From NCBI RefSeq assembly GCF_000422565.1, contig NZ_AUMA01000011.1, positions 124,001 through 188,000 of the forward strand: a stretch of 64,000 nucleotides of DNA. Direction: 5' to 3'. Under the pieces are notes generated by a model. It searched no databases and was not told where the DNA came from. It saw only the letters and a list, made by a program, of their open reading frames with translations. The position numbers and the translations under genes were made by a program. This document shows positions 27,563-36,166 of this stretch, piece after piece (the stretch's first letter is position 1; every line of letters begins with the position of its first letter). The DNA is from Desulfovibrio aminophilus DSM 12254 (GTDB taxonomy: Bacteria > Desulfobacterota > Desulfovibrionia > Desulfovibrionales > Desulfovibrionaceae).

Positions 27563-28936
27563 CTATTCCTCGCGGTCCGGGATGCCGTACTTCTTGATCT
27601 TGTAGTGGATGGCGCGGCGGCTGATGCCCAACAGGTCGGCCGCCGCCTTCTTGACCCAGCCGGTCTTCTTGAGCGCCCGCAGGATGGCCTGGTGCTCGCT
27701 TTCCTCCAGGGACAGCGACTGTTCCTCGCGCGGCAGGGCGCCGGGGGAGAGGGGTTCGTCCAGGTTTTCCAGGGCCAGGTCGCCTGGCCGGAAGACGTCG
27801 TCGCGGGCGAAGACCACGCCCGCCTCGATGGCGTTCTTCAGTTCCCGCACGTTTCCCGGCCAGTGGTAGCCGGTCATGCGCTTGACCGTTTCGGCGGCCA
27901 GGGTCATGGCCGGGCGGTTCTGCGACCTGCACGCCTCGTCGAGAAAGCGTTCGGCCAGCACCGGGATGTCCTCGGTGCGTTCGCGCAGGGGCGGCACCGA
28001 GAGGGTGGCCACCTTGAGCCGGAAATAGAGATCCTCGCGGAAAGACCCCTTGCGCACCATGGCGGGCAGGTCGGCGTTGGTGGCCGCCACCACCCGGCAG
28101 GAAACCGGGATCTCCTTGGTGTCCCCGATGCGCCGGATGGTCCGTTCCTGGAGAAAACGCAGGAGCCGGGTCTGCATCTCTGGAGAGATGTTGCCGATCT
28201 CGTCCAGGAGCAGGGTGCCGCCGTCGGCCTCCTCGATGAGGCCCTTCTTGTCCTTGAGCGCGTGGGTGAAGCTGCCCTTGACGTGGCCGAAGAGTTCGCT
28301 TTCCAGCAGCGTGGCCGGGGTCGAGCCGCAGTCCACGATGACGAAGGGGCCCTTGGCCCGGGGCGAGAGCTGATGGAGAATCCGGGCCACCAGTTCCTTG
28401 CCCGTGCCGGACTCGCCGGTGACGAGCACGTTCACGTCGCCGTGGGCCACGCGTTCCAGGCGGTCCAGGAATTCGCGCATGACCGGGCTCTTGCCGCCCC
28501 AAAGCATGGCCAACGGCCCGTTCTTGGACTGGGGAGCCTTCGTGCGGGCCGGGGCGCGTCCGGCCAGGATGGAGTCGATCTTGGCCACCAACTGGCGGCC
28601 GTCGAAGGGCTTGGTCAGGTAGTCGGCCGCGCCGGTGCGGATGGAGGCCACGGCGTCCGGGATGCTGCCGTAGGCCGTGAGCAGGATGACCCGGACCTCG
28701 GACCAGTTGGTCAGCACTTCCTTGAGCAGCCCGGCCCCGCCCATGCCCGGCATCTTCACGTCCGAGACGATGCAGTCCACCGGCTCCTCGGCCAGGAAGG
28801 CCAGGGCGTCCTCGGCGCTGTCGGCGAGACGCGTCCGGTAGCCCGCGGCCACGAGGCGCGCTTCGAGAACCTGAAGGATGTTCGGGTCGTCGTCGACCGC
28901 GAGGATCGTGTACTGCTTGCGTTCGTTCTGTTCCAT
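27563..28936 (-). CDS. QseF/GlrR-like NtrC-family regulator with altered GAFTGA loop
   Basis: A 457-aa regulator with receiver (about 10-122, acceptor Asp in CIVSDVKMPG), AAA+ domain (about 150-385, Walker A GESGTGKE, Walker B LLLDEIGN) and Fis-type helix-turn-helix at the C terminus (KKAAADLLGISRRAIHYKI). The sigma-54-contacting GAFTGA loop reads GSFTHA (HVKGSFTHALKD). Loop changes often weaken or abolish sigma-54 activation, though some variants still work. Gene order kinase-lipoprotein-regulator matches qseE-qseG-qseF (glrK-qseG-glrR) of enterobacteria, where the system responds to envelope or hormone cues. The ATG at 28936 is 19 nt after the lipoprotein stop. Confidence 0.9.
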   Translation of the reverse strand: MEQNERKQYTILAVDDDPNILQVLEARLVAAGYRTRLADSAEDALAFLAEEPVDCIVSDVKMPGMGGAGLLKEVLTNWSEVRVILLTAYGSIPDAVASIRTGAADYLTKPFDGRQLVAKIDSILAGRAPARTKAPQSKNGPLAMLWGGKSPVMREFLDRLERVAHGDVNVLVTGESGTGKELVARILHQLSPRAKGPFVIVDCGSTPATLLESELFGHVKGSFTHALKDKKGLIEEADGGTLLLDEIGNISPEMQTRLLRFLQERTIRRIGDTKEIPVSCRVVAATNADLPAMVRKGSFREDLYFRLKVATLSVPPLRERTEDIPVLAERFLDEACRSQNRPAMTLAAETVKRMTGYHWPGNVRELKNAIEAGVVFARDDVFRPGDLALENLDEPLSPGALPREEQSLSLEESEHQAILRALKKTGWVKKAAADLLGISRRAIHYKIKKYGIPDREE

Positions 28937-28955
28937 GCTCGGGTCGGGAAGAGGG

Positions 28956-29519
28956 CTAGTTGATGTCCTGCTTGCGGATGGTGATTTCCTTGTGCAACTG
29001 CTCCAGGGCGTCCAGCTGGCTCTTCAACTCGTCGAGATCCTGGGATTTCTCCTTGAGCCGGGCGCGCAGCCGGGCCATCTCCTTCTCCATGGAGCGCACG
29101 GTCTCCCGCGAGTCCTCGCCGTCCGGGGTCAGGCGGGGCAAAAGCGGAGCGAGCAGCCGTGGATCCTCGATGTCCGGGTTGTCTGGGGCCAGGCTTGCCC
29201 AGCGGTTCCAGACTTCCATGGCCTCGGCCATGTCCTCCTCGGTGTCGGCCATGGCCAGCTTGGAGCAGGCCAGACCGTAGAGGGCCTTGCGCGAGAGCAC
29301 GGGATCGGAGCTGACCAGGGAGAGGGCCAGGAAGAGGTCGGCGGCCCGGTCGTAATCTCCGGCCCGGTAGGCGTCCGATGCCGAGGTCAGGGCGTTCAGC
29401 GATTCCTGGGCCTGGGCCTGGGCGTGGGGTTCGCTCTTGGGCGCCAGATGCACGGAACAGCCGCCCAGAAGCACGGTCAGGGCCAGCAACGGAAGAGCGA
29501 ACTGGAAATGACGTCGCAT
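28956..29519 (-). CDS. QseG-like lipoprotein between kinase and regulator genes
   Basis: A 187-aa lipoprotein (lipobox TVLLGGCS, Cys21). A TPR-like helical part (about 45-110, SDAYRAGDYDRAADLFLALS) leads to a C-terminal coiled coil (about 138-187, EKEMARLRARLKEKSQDLDE). Its position between a kinase and a sigma-54 regulator and its C-terminal heptads recall QseG (YfhG), an outer-membrane lipoprotein that modulates the QseE/GlrK kinase in enterobacteria. Homology was not tested here; the assignment rests on layout, size and architecture. Stop and start spacings of 9 and 19 nt support one operon. Confidence 0.75.
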   Translation of the reverse strand: MRRHFQFALPLLALTVLLGGCSVHLAPKSEPHAQAQAQESLNALTSASDAYRAGDYDRAADLFLALSLVSSDPVLSRKALYGLACSKLAMADTEEDMAEAMEVWNRWASLAPDNPDIEDPRLLAPLLPRLTPDGEDSRETVRSMEKEMARLRARLKEKSQDLDELKSQLDALEQLHKEITIRKQDIN

Positions 29520-29528
29520 GCCGTGCCT

Positions 29529-30962
29529 CTACTCCAACTCACCGGCCTTGGGAAGGGAGAAGCAGAAACAGCTGCCCTTGCCCTCCTCGCTGGTGAGCCA
29601 CATCTCGCCGCCGTGTGCGTCCACGATGCGCTTGGCGATGGACAGGCCCAGGCCCACTCCGTCCACGCTGGCCCGCACCGCGGGTTCCCGGTAGTACTTG
29701 CGGAAGACATAGGCCTGCTCGGCTTCGGGGATGCCCCGTCCTTCGTCGCGCACACAGAAGACTACCCGGTCGGCCTCTGCCTCGGCCGAAACCATGATGC
29801 GCGAGCCGGTGGGCGAGAACTTCACCGCGTTGCCCAGGAGGTTCAGGAGCACCTGCTGAACGTGTTCGAAGTCGGCCAGGGCCCGGCAGGGGGCGGGCGG
29901 CAGGCGCAGGGAGATATGGATGCTCTTGGCCGTGGCCGCGGGCTGGATGCGTTCGATGACCGAACGCACGAAGGTTTCGGCGTCCAGAGGCTCGGGTCGC
30001 AGCTTGAGATCGTTGGCCTCCATGCTGGACACGGTCATGAGCCGGGTGAGCAGGCTGGTCAGGCGCTGGATCTCCTTCTTGGATATCTCCAGGAAGTGCA
30101 GCTGGCGTTCGTTCAGATCCCCGAACACCCCGTCGGACACCAGCTCCACGGATTCCCGGATGCTCGTCAGCGGGGTGCGGATCTCGTGGGAGAGCATGGA
30201 GATGAAGTCCGAACGCATCTGCTCCTCCTGCTTGAGCCGGGTGGTCATGCTGTTGAAGGCCCGCGCCAGTTCGCCCAGTTCGTCGGAGGAGAGCACGCGC
30301 ACGGGCTTCATCTCTCCGCCCTGGGCCAGATCGCGGATGCCGCGTCGGACCTCCGACAACGAGCGGTTGAGCCAGTAGGCGATGAAGATCGAGCCCGCCA
30401 GCCCGGCGGCGATCGAGGCCATGAGCCCGAAGAATCCCATGCGCGCGGCGTCGCGTCCGGCCTGGTTCAGTTCCCGCAACTGCGTCTCGGTTTCCAATTG
30501 GTTGGCTTGGCGGGTCTCGGAAAGCAGGGTGATCCAGGCATTGACGGTCTTGTCCGGCAGGACCAGGGTCTCGGGCCCGGCGTCGGTGGAGAGAATGATC
30601 GAGAACTCCTCGGTCAGGGGCTTCCATTGCTCACGATATTCGGGGTGGCGTTCCAAAACCCGGTCCAGGGTTTCCTTGAATCCGGCCAGGTCGTTGATCA
30701 CGTATTGGATGTAGTCGTCTTTTTTGAGGATTTCATAGCGCTTGCGGTTCTCCTCCAGGGAGAGGAGGGTGCGGATCATGCGTTGAGTGGCGCTGTCGAT
30801 CTCATGATGCACCGTGGCCACCGAGCCCGAGGCGTCCACGATGTCGCGGATGCGCAGGAGCAGGAAAGTCGTGGTGGCGTAGAAGATGACGATGAGCGTC
30901 AGACACCAGAGCAGGAGCTTGGTGGTGATGGAGAGCCGTTTTGGCCAGTGGATCAAGCGCAT
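29529..30962 (-). CDS. QseE/GlrK-like membrane histidine kinase
   Basis: A 477-aa kinase: helix about 13-36, periplasmic helical sensor about 40-172, helix about 176-196, HAMP, HisKA with MLSHEIRTPLTSIRESVELV and HATPase (NLLGNAVKFSP, DEGRGIPEAEQ, GVGLGLSIAKRIVDAHGG). Same length class and domain order as QseE/GlrK. It is first in an operon with a lipoprotein and an NtrC-type regulator. The adopted ATG at 30962 begins a basic cytoplasmic stretch (MRLIHWPKRLS) before the first helix. The stimulus is unknown; envelope stress is a reasonable guess from the enterobacterial system. Confidence 0.9.
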   Translation of the reverse strand: MRLIHWPKRLSITTKLLLWCLTLIVIFYATTTFLLLRIRDIVDASGSVATVHHEIDSATQRMIRTLLSLEENRKRYEILKKDDYIQYVINDLAGFKETLDRVLERHPEYREQWKPLTEEFSIILSTDAGPETLVLPDKTVNAWITLLSETRQANQLETETQLRELNQAGRDAARMGFFGLMASIAAGLAGSIFIAYWLNRSLSEVRRGIRDLAQGGEMKPVRVLSSDELGELARAFNSMTTRLKQEEQMRSDFISMLSHEIRTPLTSIRESVELVSDGVFGDLNERQLHFLEISKKEIQRLTSLLTRLMTVSSMEANDLKLRPEPLDAETFVRSVIERIQPAATAKSIHISLRLPPAPCRALADFEHVQQVLLNLLGNAVKFSPTGSRIMVSAEAEADRVVFCVRDEGRGIPEAEQAYVFRKYYREPAVRASVDGVGLGLSIAKRIVDAHGGEMWLTSEEGKGSCFCFSLPKAGELE

Positions 30963-31059
30963 GTGGACCCCGTGTCGCGGTGACCGCGACCGGGGAGCGA
31001 GGATACAGGAGTTGCGCGCCGGGGTCCAGCGCCGACGGCGGCGGCCGGACCCCGGAACG

Positions 31060-31557
31060 TCAATGAACGGTGGAGCTGGTCTGCTCCTGGCCAGCGGTGC
31101 CCGCCTGGAGCTTGAAGATGTACTCGCGGACCTCGTCCATCTTCTTCCAGTTTTCGTACATTTCCTTCCATTCGGAGAAGCTGCGGCGTTCGGCGTCCAG
31201 GTATGCCTCGTGGCCCTTGAGCCAGAGGGAGAAGACGTACTGCTCGATTTTGAACGGTTTGCTGTCGAAGACCGTGGCGACCACTCCGTCGGCGTACTTG
31301 CTGCCGTCCAGGCTGGAGGCCATGTACGTGCAGATGTTGTCCTGGCACTTCTTGTAGGTGAGTTCCTCGTTGTTCACCGGCTCGGCCAGGGTGAACAGGG
31401 CCGGGTGTTCGCGCCGGACCTCGTCCAGCACGTCCTCTGGAATCTCCAGGAACAATTTTCCGTCGCGCTCGGTGGTGAAATAGTGACGCATCCATTGGTC
31501 GAACATGATGACCTCGATGACGTCGGCGACGGCGCGGTCGTAGCGAAGATCCTGCAT
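31060..31557 (-). CDS. Conserved-looking cytoplasmic protein of unknown function
   Basis: A 165-aa soluble, acidic, mostly helical protein without signal peptide or membrane segment. It has two nearby cysteines (KKCQDNICTYM, about 90-95) and an aromatic-rich C-terminal half (SEWKEMYENWKKMDEV). A strong ribosome site (AAGGAG) precedes the ATG, and codon use matches its neighbours, so it is very likely expressed. No family is recognised. It is monocistronic on the minus strand, between the QseE-like kinase and the small basic protein gene. Confidence 0.75.
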   Translation of the reverse strand: MQDLRYDRAVADVIEVIMFDQWMRHYFTTERDGKLFLEIPEDVLDEVRREHPALFTLAEPVNNEELTYKKCQDNICTYMASSLDGSKYADGVVATVFDSKPFKIEQYVFSLWLKGHEAYLDAERRSFSEWKEMYENWKKMDEVREYIFKLQAGTAGQEQTSSTVH

Positions 31558-31748
31558 GGCGGCTCCTTGATTGGGAATTGCTGGGGGATAATGGACACGG
31601 AAAGTCGCGGAGTCAAGGGGCCCGTGGGGTTGATTGCAATTCGGCACGGCTTCGGGTAAGGGGCTGGACAGCCGGGCCGTTCTGCGCTATCTGCACTCCC
31701 TTCCGATGAAACCAACGGCCGCGGCCGGAATCTTGCAAGGAGACACGC

Positions 31749-31868
31749 ATGTCCAAGCACAAGAAGATTGAGCGCATGAAGGAGCTGACCCGCCGCCGGA
31801 AGCGTCGCGAGGAGCGGCTCAAGGAGCGCATCAAGGTCGCCAAGGCGGCCGCCGCCAAGGAAAAGTAG
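31749..31868 (+). CDS. 39-aa Lys/Arg-rich small protein
   Basis: A very short gene. The product begins MSKHKKIERMKELTRRRKRR and ends in KVAKAAAAKEK: 39 residues, nearly all helical and strongly basic. An excellent AAGGAG lies 8 nt upstream of the ATG at 31749. The composition suits nucleic-acid or ribosome binding and resembles small basic DUF6800-like proteins, though that match is from memory only. It is followed by a hairpin (31883-31890 with 31899-31906, CTTCCGCC/GGCGGAAG) and then the zinc-ribbon gene. Confidence 0.7.
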   Translation: MSKHKKIERMKELTRRRKRREERLKERIKVAKAAAAKEK

Positions 31869-31936
31869 TTTCCGAGGCGGGGCTTCCGCCCTCTGGCGGG
31901 CGGAAGGGACTATCCGCATCTCAAGGAGGGGACACC

Positions 31937-32206
31937 ATGCCCATCTATGAATACGCTTGCCAGGAATGCAAGCAGACCTTCGAGGACTGGCAGAAAGGGT
32001 TCGAGGAGCGCGAGTTGCCTTGCCCCGTGTGCGGCGGCAAGTCCACCCGGCTCATCTCCAACTCGTCTTTCATTCTCAAGGGCGGCGGCTGGTACGTCAC
32101 CGACTATTCCGGCCGCAAGGCGTCCGCGTCCGGGGAGGACTCCCCGAAGAAGGCGGACACCTCCGGCCCGGCACAGCCGGCCGAACCGGCCGCGAAGGCC
32201 GACTAG
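31937..32206 (+). CDS. FmdB-family zinc-ribbon protein
   Basis: An 89-aa protein. The first about 45 residues are the FmdB regulatory-protein zinc ribbon: MPIYEYACQECKQTFE, then LPCPVCGGKSTRLIS (two CxxC knuckles at C8/C11 and C29/C32). The C-terminal half is a low-complexity Ser/Pro/Ala/Lys tail. FmdB was named for a gene near formamidase/amidase genes; most members are small zinc proteins of unknown role. AAGGAGG precedes the start and a strong terminator follows, so it ends its transcript just before purB. Confidence 0.88.
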   Translation: MPIYEYACQECKQTFEDWQKGFEERELPCPVCGGKSTRLISNSSFILKGGGWYVTDYSGRKASASGEDSPKKADTSGPAQPAEPAAKAD

Positions 32207-32214
32207 GCCAGAAG

Positions 32215-32241
32215 AAAAGGCAGCCCTCGGCTGCCTTTTTT
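32215..32241 (+). terminator. Rho-independent terminator after the zinc-ribbon gene
   Basis: AAAAGGCAGC (32215-32224) pairs with GCTGCCTTTT, around the loop CCTCG, and a run of six Ts ends at 32241. It lies 34 nt upstream of the purB ATG, so purB needs read-through or a promoter inside that gap. Confidence 0.92.
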
Positions 32242-32274
32242 CATCTATGAGGGCCGCCCGGCCCGGGGAACGAG

Positions 32275-33570
32275 ATGATCGAACGCTATTCGCGGCCCGA
32301 GATGGCCGCCCTGTGGACCCTGGAGAACAAATTCGCGGTCTGGCTCGAAGTGGAGCTGGCCGTGTGCCGCGCCTGGAACCGTCTGGGACAGATCCCGGAT
32401 GCCGACTTGGCCGAGATCACGACCAAGGCGGGCTTCGACGTTGAGCGCATCCTGGAGATCGAGAAGAAGACCCGCCACGACGTCATCGCCTTCCTCACCG
32501 CGGTGGAGGAGAAGGTGGGTCCATCGGCCCGCTACATCCACCTGGGCTGCACCTCCTCGGACATCGTGGACACGGCGGGCGGCGTGCTTCTGACCCGCGC
32601 CGGACGGATCATTCTGGACGGCGTGGACCGCTTGTTGGTCGTGCTCAAGGACATGGCCCGCAAGCACCAGGGGCGGCTGTGCATGGGCCGGACCCACGGT
32701 GTGCATGCCGAGCCCGTGAGCTTCGGGCTCAAGATGGCGGGCTTCTACGCCGAGTTCACGCGCCACCGTGAGCGCTTCGCCCAGGCCCTGGAAGGCATCC
32801 GGGTGGGCAAGATTTCCGGCGCCGTGGGCACCTACGCCCACCTGGACCCCCGCCTGGAGGAAATCGCCTGCGAGCTGCTCGGCCTGGCTCCGGACCCCAT
32901 CTCCACCCAGATCGTCCAGCGCGACCGCCACGCCCACTACTTCACCGCCCTGGCGCTCATGGCCGGGGGAGTGGAGCGGCTCTGCACGGAACTGCGCCAC
33001 CTCCAGCGCACCGAGGTCCTGGAGGCGGAGGAAGGCTTCGCCAAGGGCCAGAAAGGTTCCTCGGCCATGCCCCACAAGAAGAACCCCATCTCGGCCGAGA
33101 ACCTCTGCGGCCTGTCCCGTCTGGTGCGCTCCAACTCCCTGGCGGCCATGGAGAACATGGCGCTCTGGCACGAGCGCGACATCAGCCACTCCTCGGTGGA
33201 GCGCGTGATCATGCCGGACTCCACCATCCTCATGGACTACATCCTGCACCGTCTGGCCGGTCTGGTGGAGAATCTGCGCGTGATCCCGGAGAACATGGAC
33301 CGCAACCTCATGGGCTCCTGCGGCCTGTTCTATTCCCAGCGGGTGCTCATGGCCCTGCTGGAGGCCGGCTTGCCCCGGCAGAAGGCCTACGAGATGGTCC
33401 AGAAGGTGGCCATGCGCTGCTGGGAGGAACGCCTGAGCTTCCCCGACGAGGTGCGCAAGGACGGCGAGATTCTAACGCATCTTTCGGCGCAGGCGCTTGA
33501 CGCGGCCTTTGACCCCTCGTACTACCTCCGGTATGAGGAAATGATTCTGAGCCGCGTACTCGGCGGCTGA
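32275..33570 (+). CDS. purB: Adenylosuccinate lyase
   Basis: A 431-aa fumarase-superfamily enzyme that removes fumarate from SAICAR and from adenylosuccinate in purine synthesis. The N terminus MIERYSRPEMAALW is characteristic of PurB. The catalytic His region appears in RTHGVHAEPVSFGLK, and the superfamily signature GQKGSSAMPHKKNPI contains the catalytic serine loop. Length matches bacterial PurB. It is followed 18 nt later by pyrE, joining purine and pyrimidine synthesis in one transcript. Fully intact. Confidence 0.97.
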   Translation: MIERYSRPEMAALWTLENKFAVWLEVELAVCRAWNRLGQIPDADLAEITTKAGFDVERILEIEKKTRHDVIAFLTAVEEKVGPSARYIHLGCTSSDIVDTAGGVLLTRAGRIILDGVDRLLVVLKDMARKHQGRLCMGRTHGVHAEPVSFGLKMAGFYAEFTRHRERFAQALEGIRVGKISGAVGTYAHLDPRLEEIACELLGLAPDPISTQIVQRDRHAHYFTALALMAGGVERLCTELRHLQRTEVLEAEEGFAKGQKGSSAMPHKKNPISAENLCGLSRLVRSNSLAAMENMALWHERDISHSSVERVIMPDSTILMDYILHRLAGLVENLRVIPENMDRNLMGSCGLFYSQRVLMALLEAGLPRQKAYEMVQKVAMRCWEERLSFPDEVRKDGEILTHLSAQALDAAFDPSYYLRYEEMILSRVLGG

Positions 33571-33588
33571 AGGGGACGGACAATCCGC

Positions 33589-34149
33589 ATGACCGACATG
33601 AAGAAGCGCCTCGCCTCCCTGCTCCTGGAATTGTCCTATGTCGAGGGCGAGGTCACCCTCACCTCGGGCAAGAAAAGCGATTACTATTTCGACTGCAAGC
33701 AGACCGCCCTGCATCCGGAGGGCGGTTTCCTCATCGGCAGCCTGTTTCTGGAAATGCTCGCCCCGCTGCGGGTGGCCGGAGTGGGCGGCATGACCCTGGG
33801 GGCCGATCCGCTGGTCTCCGCCGTATCCGTTCTCTCGCAGGTGAACCGTTGCCCCATGCCCGGCTTCATCATCAGGAAACAGCCCAAAGGGCACGGCACC
33901 AATCAGTATCTCGAAGGCCTCAAGAACTTCCACGCCGGCGACCGGGTGGCCCTGCTGGAAGACGTGGTGACCACGGGCGGGACGCTGCTCACCTCGGTGG
34001 AGCGCGTGCGCGCCGCCGGGTTCGAGGTGGCCGCCGTGCTCTGCGTCCTGGACCGCGAAGAGGGCGGCCGGGAACGCTTGGCCGAGGCTGGACTGGAGCT
34101 GTGCTCCATCTTCACCCGCAAGGAACTGCTGGCCGCCGCCCGGGGCTGA
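33589..34149 (+). CDS. pyrE: Orotate phosphoribosyltransferase
   Basis: A 186-aa type I phosphoribosyltransferase that makes OMP from orotate and PRPP. The PRPP-binding motif is visible as VALLEDVVTTGGTLLTSVE (about 122-140), and the orotate-side loop as LTSGKKSDYYFDCKQ near residue 25. FIIRKQPKGHGTNQYLEG contains the flexible catalytic loop lysines. Eighteen nt after purB; a cell-wall operon begins 17 nt later in the same direction and may be partly co-transcribed. Confidence 0.95.
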   Translation: MTDMKKRLASLLLELSYVEGEVTLTSGKKSDYYFDCKQTALHPEGGFLIGSLFLEMLAPLRVAGVGGMTLGADPLVSAVSVLSQVNRCPMPGFIIRKQPKGHGTNQYLEGLKNFHAGDRVALLEDVVTTGGTLLTSVERVRAAGFEVAAVLCVLDREEGGRERLAEAGLELCSIFTRKELLAAARG

Positions 34150-34166
34150 TCCCGGCGGCTCAACCG

Positions 34167-35459
34167 ATGTCACGGATGATGTCAGCCTTGAAGACCGCAC
34201 GACTGTATCTGCTGGCCCTGATTCTGCTGTTGCCCGCCTCCCTCGCGCGCGCGGAGGGCTGGAAGGTCCGGCTTGACTCCTACTCCCTGAGCCCCCAACG
34301 CTTCCTGGCCATCACCAAGGATGGGCAGACGTTGTTCATGCTCGAACACCAGAGCCCGCTCAAGATGGCCAAGCAGTTCCCCTGCACCACGGGGCAGTCC
34401 GTCGGCGACAAGCGGGTGGAAGGCGACCTGAAGACGCCCGAGGGCGTGTATTTCGTGGGCGGGAAGTTGCCCGGCGGAAGCCTGGACTACGAACTCTACG
34501 GCGGCGTGGCCTATTCCCTGAACTTCCCCAATCCGGTGGACCGCATCAAGGGCAAGACCGGCTCGGGCATCTGGATCCACGGCAGGGGCAAGTCCCTGGC
34601 TCCCCGCGACACGCGGGGCTGCGTGGCCATGAACACCGACGACCTTCTGTCCCTTGACGGAGAATTGAAGCGCGGTACGCCCGTGATCATCGCCGAGGAC
34701 GTGACCTGGAGCGAGGAGCCGGGAGAGGCCGAGGGCACCGCCAAGTCCCTGGCCGAGGCCCTGCGCGGCTGGGCCCGTGACTGGGAGGGGCGGGGCGAGG
34801 CCTACTTCCGCAACTACGCCCCGGAAAAGTACGCTCTCAGCGAGGGCAAGCCGTTCTCGTCCTTCGTGACCTACAAGAAGCGCATCTTCGCGAGCAAGCC
34901 TTGGATTCAGGTCATGGTCGAGAACGTGCACGCCGTGCCTGGACCGGACTACTGGGTGACGACCTTCGATCAGTACTACCGCACCACCGGAATGGCCGAC
35001 ACCGTGGGCAAGCGCTTCTACTGGCAGCGCGACGCCTCCGGGGCCTGGCGCATCGTGGGGGAGGAGTACACCGCGCCCAGCGAGGATCTGGGGCCCAAGT
35101 ACCTGCAGGCCAAGTCCGAGGAAGCGCGCAGGCTTCTGGACGGCTGGCTGGCTGCCTGGCGCAAGGCCGACCTGAAGGGTTACCTTTCCTACTACGACGT
35201 CCGCGCCGAACAGGGCAAGACTCGTGGCCGCGAGGCCATCGGGGACTTCAAGAAGTCCATCTGGCAGTCCAAGCCCCCGGCCGAGGTCAAGGTCGATTCC
35301 GTGGAGTTCTCCCTCCACGCCCAGGGCCTGGCCGCCCGCTTCGTGCAGACCTACCGCGACGCCTCCGGGTACTCCGACAGGGGCGTGAAGACCCTGGTCC
35401 TGGCGCCCGAGGACGGCGGCTGGAAGATCGTCAGCGAAGACTGGAGAGCGCTGCAGTGA
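34167..35459 (+). CDS. YkuD-fold L,D-transpeptidase/carboxypeptidase with NTF2-like tail (Csd6/Pgp2-like)
   Basis: A 430-aa exported protein with a signal peptide to about residue 29 (LYLLALILLLPASLARA). The L,D-transpeptidase domain spans about 43-175, with catalytic H138 and C152 in IHGRGKSLAPRDTRGCVAM. The C-terminal half (about 190-430) carries SnoaL/NTF2-like repeats (WLAAWRKADLKGYLSYYD, GVKTLVLAPEDGGWKIVSE). YkuD plus NTF2 is the architecture of Helicobacter Csd6 and Campylobacter Pgp2, L,D-carboxypeptidases that trim peptidoglycan tetrapeptides and set helical shape. Neighbours support this: a membrane coiled-coil protein and an M99 carboxypeptidase follow in overlap. Three Met codons occur within the first 15 nt; the first is used. 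Confidence 0.88.
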   Translation: MSRMMSALKTARLYLLALILLLPASLARAEGWKVRLDSYSLSPQRFLAITKDGQTLFMLEHQSPLKMAKQFPCTTGQSVGDKRVEGDLKTPEGVYFVGGKLPGGSLDYELYGGVAYSLNFPNPVDRIKGKTGSGIWIHGRGKSLAPRDTRGCVAMNTDDLLSLDGELKRGTPVIIAEDVTWSEEPGEAEGTAKSLAEALRGWARDWEGRGEAYFRNYAPEKYALSEGKPFSSFVTYKKRIFASKPWIQVMVENVHAVPGPDYWVTTFDQYYRTTGMADTVGKRFYWQRDASGAWRIVGEEYTAPSEDLGPKYLQAKSEEARRLLDGWLAAWRKADLKGYLSYYDVRAEQGKTRGREAIGDFKKSIWQSKPPAEVKVDSVEFSLHAQGLAARFVQTYRDASGYSDRGVKTLVLAPEDGGWKIVSEDWRALQ

Positions 35460-36166
35460 GCCACCTGAAGTACAGCGTCCTCTTCATGCGCGACGACTCC
35501 GACGTGCGGCGCTTTCGGATCAGCCCGTTCTGGCTCAAGGCCTTCCTCTATTTTCAAGGCTTCCTGCTGCTGCTTTCCATCATCGGCATCTCCATCGGGG
35601 CCACGTTCTGGAGCTCCAACGCCTCCCTGCGCGCCGAGCGCAAGGCGCTCGAACTGCGGCTCAGCGAGGCCGAAGTCCAGTTGGAGCGTCTCACCAACAT
35701 CGAGAAGATGAAGGCCGAGGCGAGCGCCAAGGGCGCGGCCCCCGCCGAGAAGTCCGGGGCGGCCCCGGCCGAGCCCCTGGCCCCCAAGACTCCGCCCGTG
35801 AATCTGCGTGACCTCTTCGGCAAGGTCAACACGGCCCAGGTGACGGTGGAGAACTTCCAGACCAGGATCAGCGGCAATGAGGCCACGGTGAGCTTCGAGC
35901 TGACCAACGTGCAGTCCGTGAACACCCTCTCGGGGCTGGCCGAACTGTCCCTCATCCGCAACGACGGACAGATGCTGGGCGTGGAGGCCAACCGGGCCGA
36001 CCTCTCGTTCCAGATCCAGCGCTTCAAGCACATCCGCACCGCCTTCTCCCTGCCCAAGGGAGTGGACCGCCGCGACGTCTTCGGCCTGCGCCTGGAGATC
36101 AAGGGTTCCGATGGCAAGACGATCTTCAGCGACACGTTCCCGCTGCGCGATCCCGTGGCTTCTTAG
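35456..36166 (+). CDS. Bitopic membrane protein with coiled coil and beta domain, shape-operon partner
   Basis: A 236-aa protein starting at GTG that overlaps the upstream TGA (GTGA), so coupled. Cytoplasmic N terminus of about 25 residues, one helix (about 28-50, FLYFQGFLLLLSIIGISIG), a periplasmic coiled coil (about 52-90, ERKALELRLSEAEVQLERLT), an Ala/Pro linker, then a roughly 130-residue beta-rich domain of unknown family. Sandwiched between two probable peptidoglycan carboxypeptidases, it is a good candidate for a scaffold placing them at the membrane, as Csd5 or Csd2 do in Helicobacter, though no homology to those is claimed. Confidence 0.8.
   Translation: MSHLKYSVLFMRDDSDVRRFRISPFWLKAFLYFQGFLLLLSIIGISIGATFWSSNASLRAERKALELRLSEAEVQLERLTNIEKMKAEASAKGAAPAEKSGAAPAEPLAPKTPPVNLRDLFGKVNTAQVTVENFQTRISGNEATVSFELTNVQSVNTLSGLAELSLIRNDGQMLGVEANRADLSFQIQRFKHIRTAFSLPKGVDRRDVFGLRLEIKGSDGKTIFSDTFPLRDPVAS

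Noticed and set aside
33849-34166. Upstream extension of the L,D-transpeptidase frame into pyrE
   Set aside because: It lies inside pyrE in another frame, and a signal peptide begins at the Met codons from 34167.
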